A model generated the notes under the pieces. The model was given only the letters and a program-made list of their open reading frames with translations. It was not told where the DNA came from and did no database searches. From Bacillota bacterium (GTDB lineage: Bacteria; Bacillota; Clostridia; Christensenellales; Aristaeellaceae), in the NCBI GenBank assembly GCA_019137115.1, contig JAGVSV010000008.1, positions 1 to 14,930 of the forward strand: 14,930 nucleotides of DNA, read 5' to 3'. Numbering within the stretch: the first letter of the stretch is position 1; the number at the start of each line of letters is the position of its first letter. Both the position numbers and the translations under genes were made by a program. Of this stretch, positions 14,901 to 14,930 are shown one piece after another.

Positions 14901-14930
14901 GCGATCCCTTCCTTTGGGCACAATGCCCCT

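Overview
The window is a GC-rich (roughly 60-65% by eye), gene-dense stretch of what looks like a bacterial housekeeping chromosome, most likely a high-GC clostridial-type Firmicute. The evidence is the gene order: pnp then an M16 peptidase then a SpoIIIE/FtsK translocase, and plsX-acpP-rnc-smc-ftsY. Both orders recall the Bacillus/Clostridium arrangement in condensed form (no fabD/fabG between plsX and acpP, and no ffh seen after ftsY before the strand changes). Purine-rich Shine-Dalgarno sites and many GTG/TTG starts fit this. No phage, IS, CRISPR, tRNA or rRNA is visible.

Layout. (1) Positions 1-2796, plus strand: the 3' part of pnp (RNA decay), a hairpin terminator, an M16 zinc peptidase, and an overlapping small all-alpha dUTPase-like pyrophosphatase. 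(2) Positions 2797-6894: a palindrome and a near-consensus sigma-A promoter, then a secreted protein of unrecognised family and a membrane-anchored SpoIIIE/FtsK DNA pump with a very long Pro-rich linker. (3) Positions 6895-8223: a strong intrinsic terminator interleaved with a promoter, then plsX and acpP, which overlap (phospholipid and fatty acid synthesis). (4) Positions 8224-13403: an intrinsic terminator immediately after acpP, then rnc, smc and ftsY, tightly packed (RNA processing, chromosome condensation, protein targeting). (5) Positions 13404-14900: a convergent minus-strand gene for a lipoprotein with four peptidoglycan-binding domains and no enzyme domain, with its own terminator.

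No new multi-gene system stands out. The points that merit a second look are at residue level in otherwise conserved enzymes. The M16 peptidase has Gly where the distal zinc-binding Glu should be. RNase III has Ser at one of its four metal-binding acidic positions. ACP has DSA instead of DSL and a less acidic recognition helix. At the regulatory level, the plsX promoter and a terminator hairpin overlap so that a transcript started there would lack the base of the hairpin stem, and another terminator separates acpP from rnc. Residue identities were read from the nucleotides given; family alignments are from memory.
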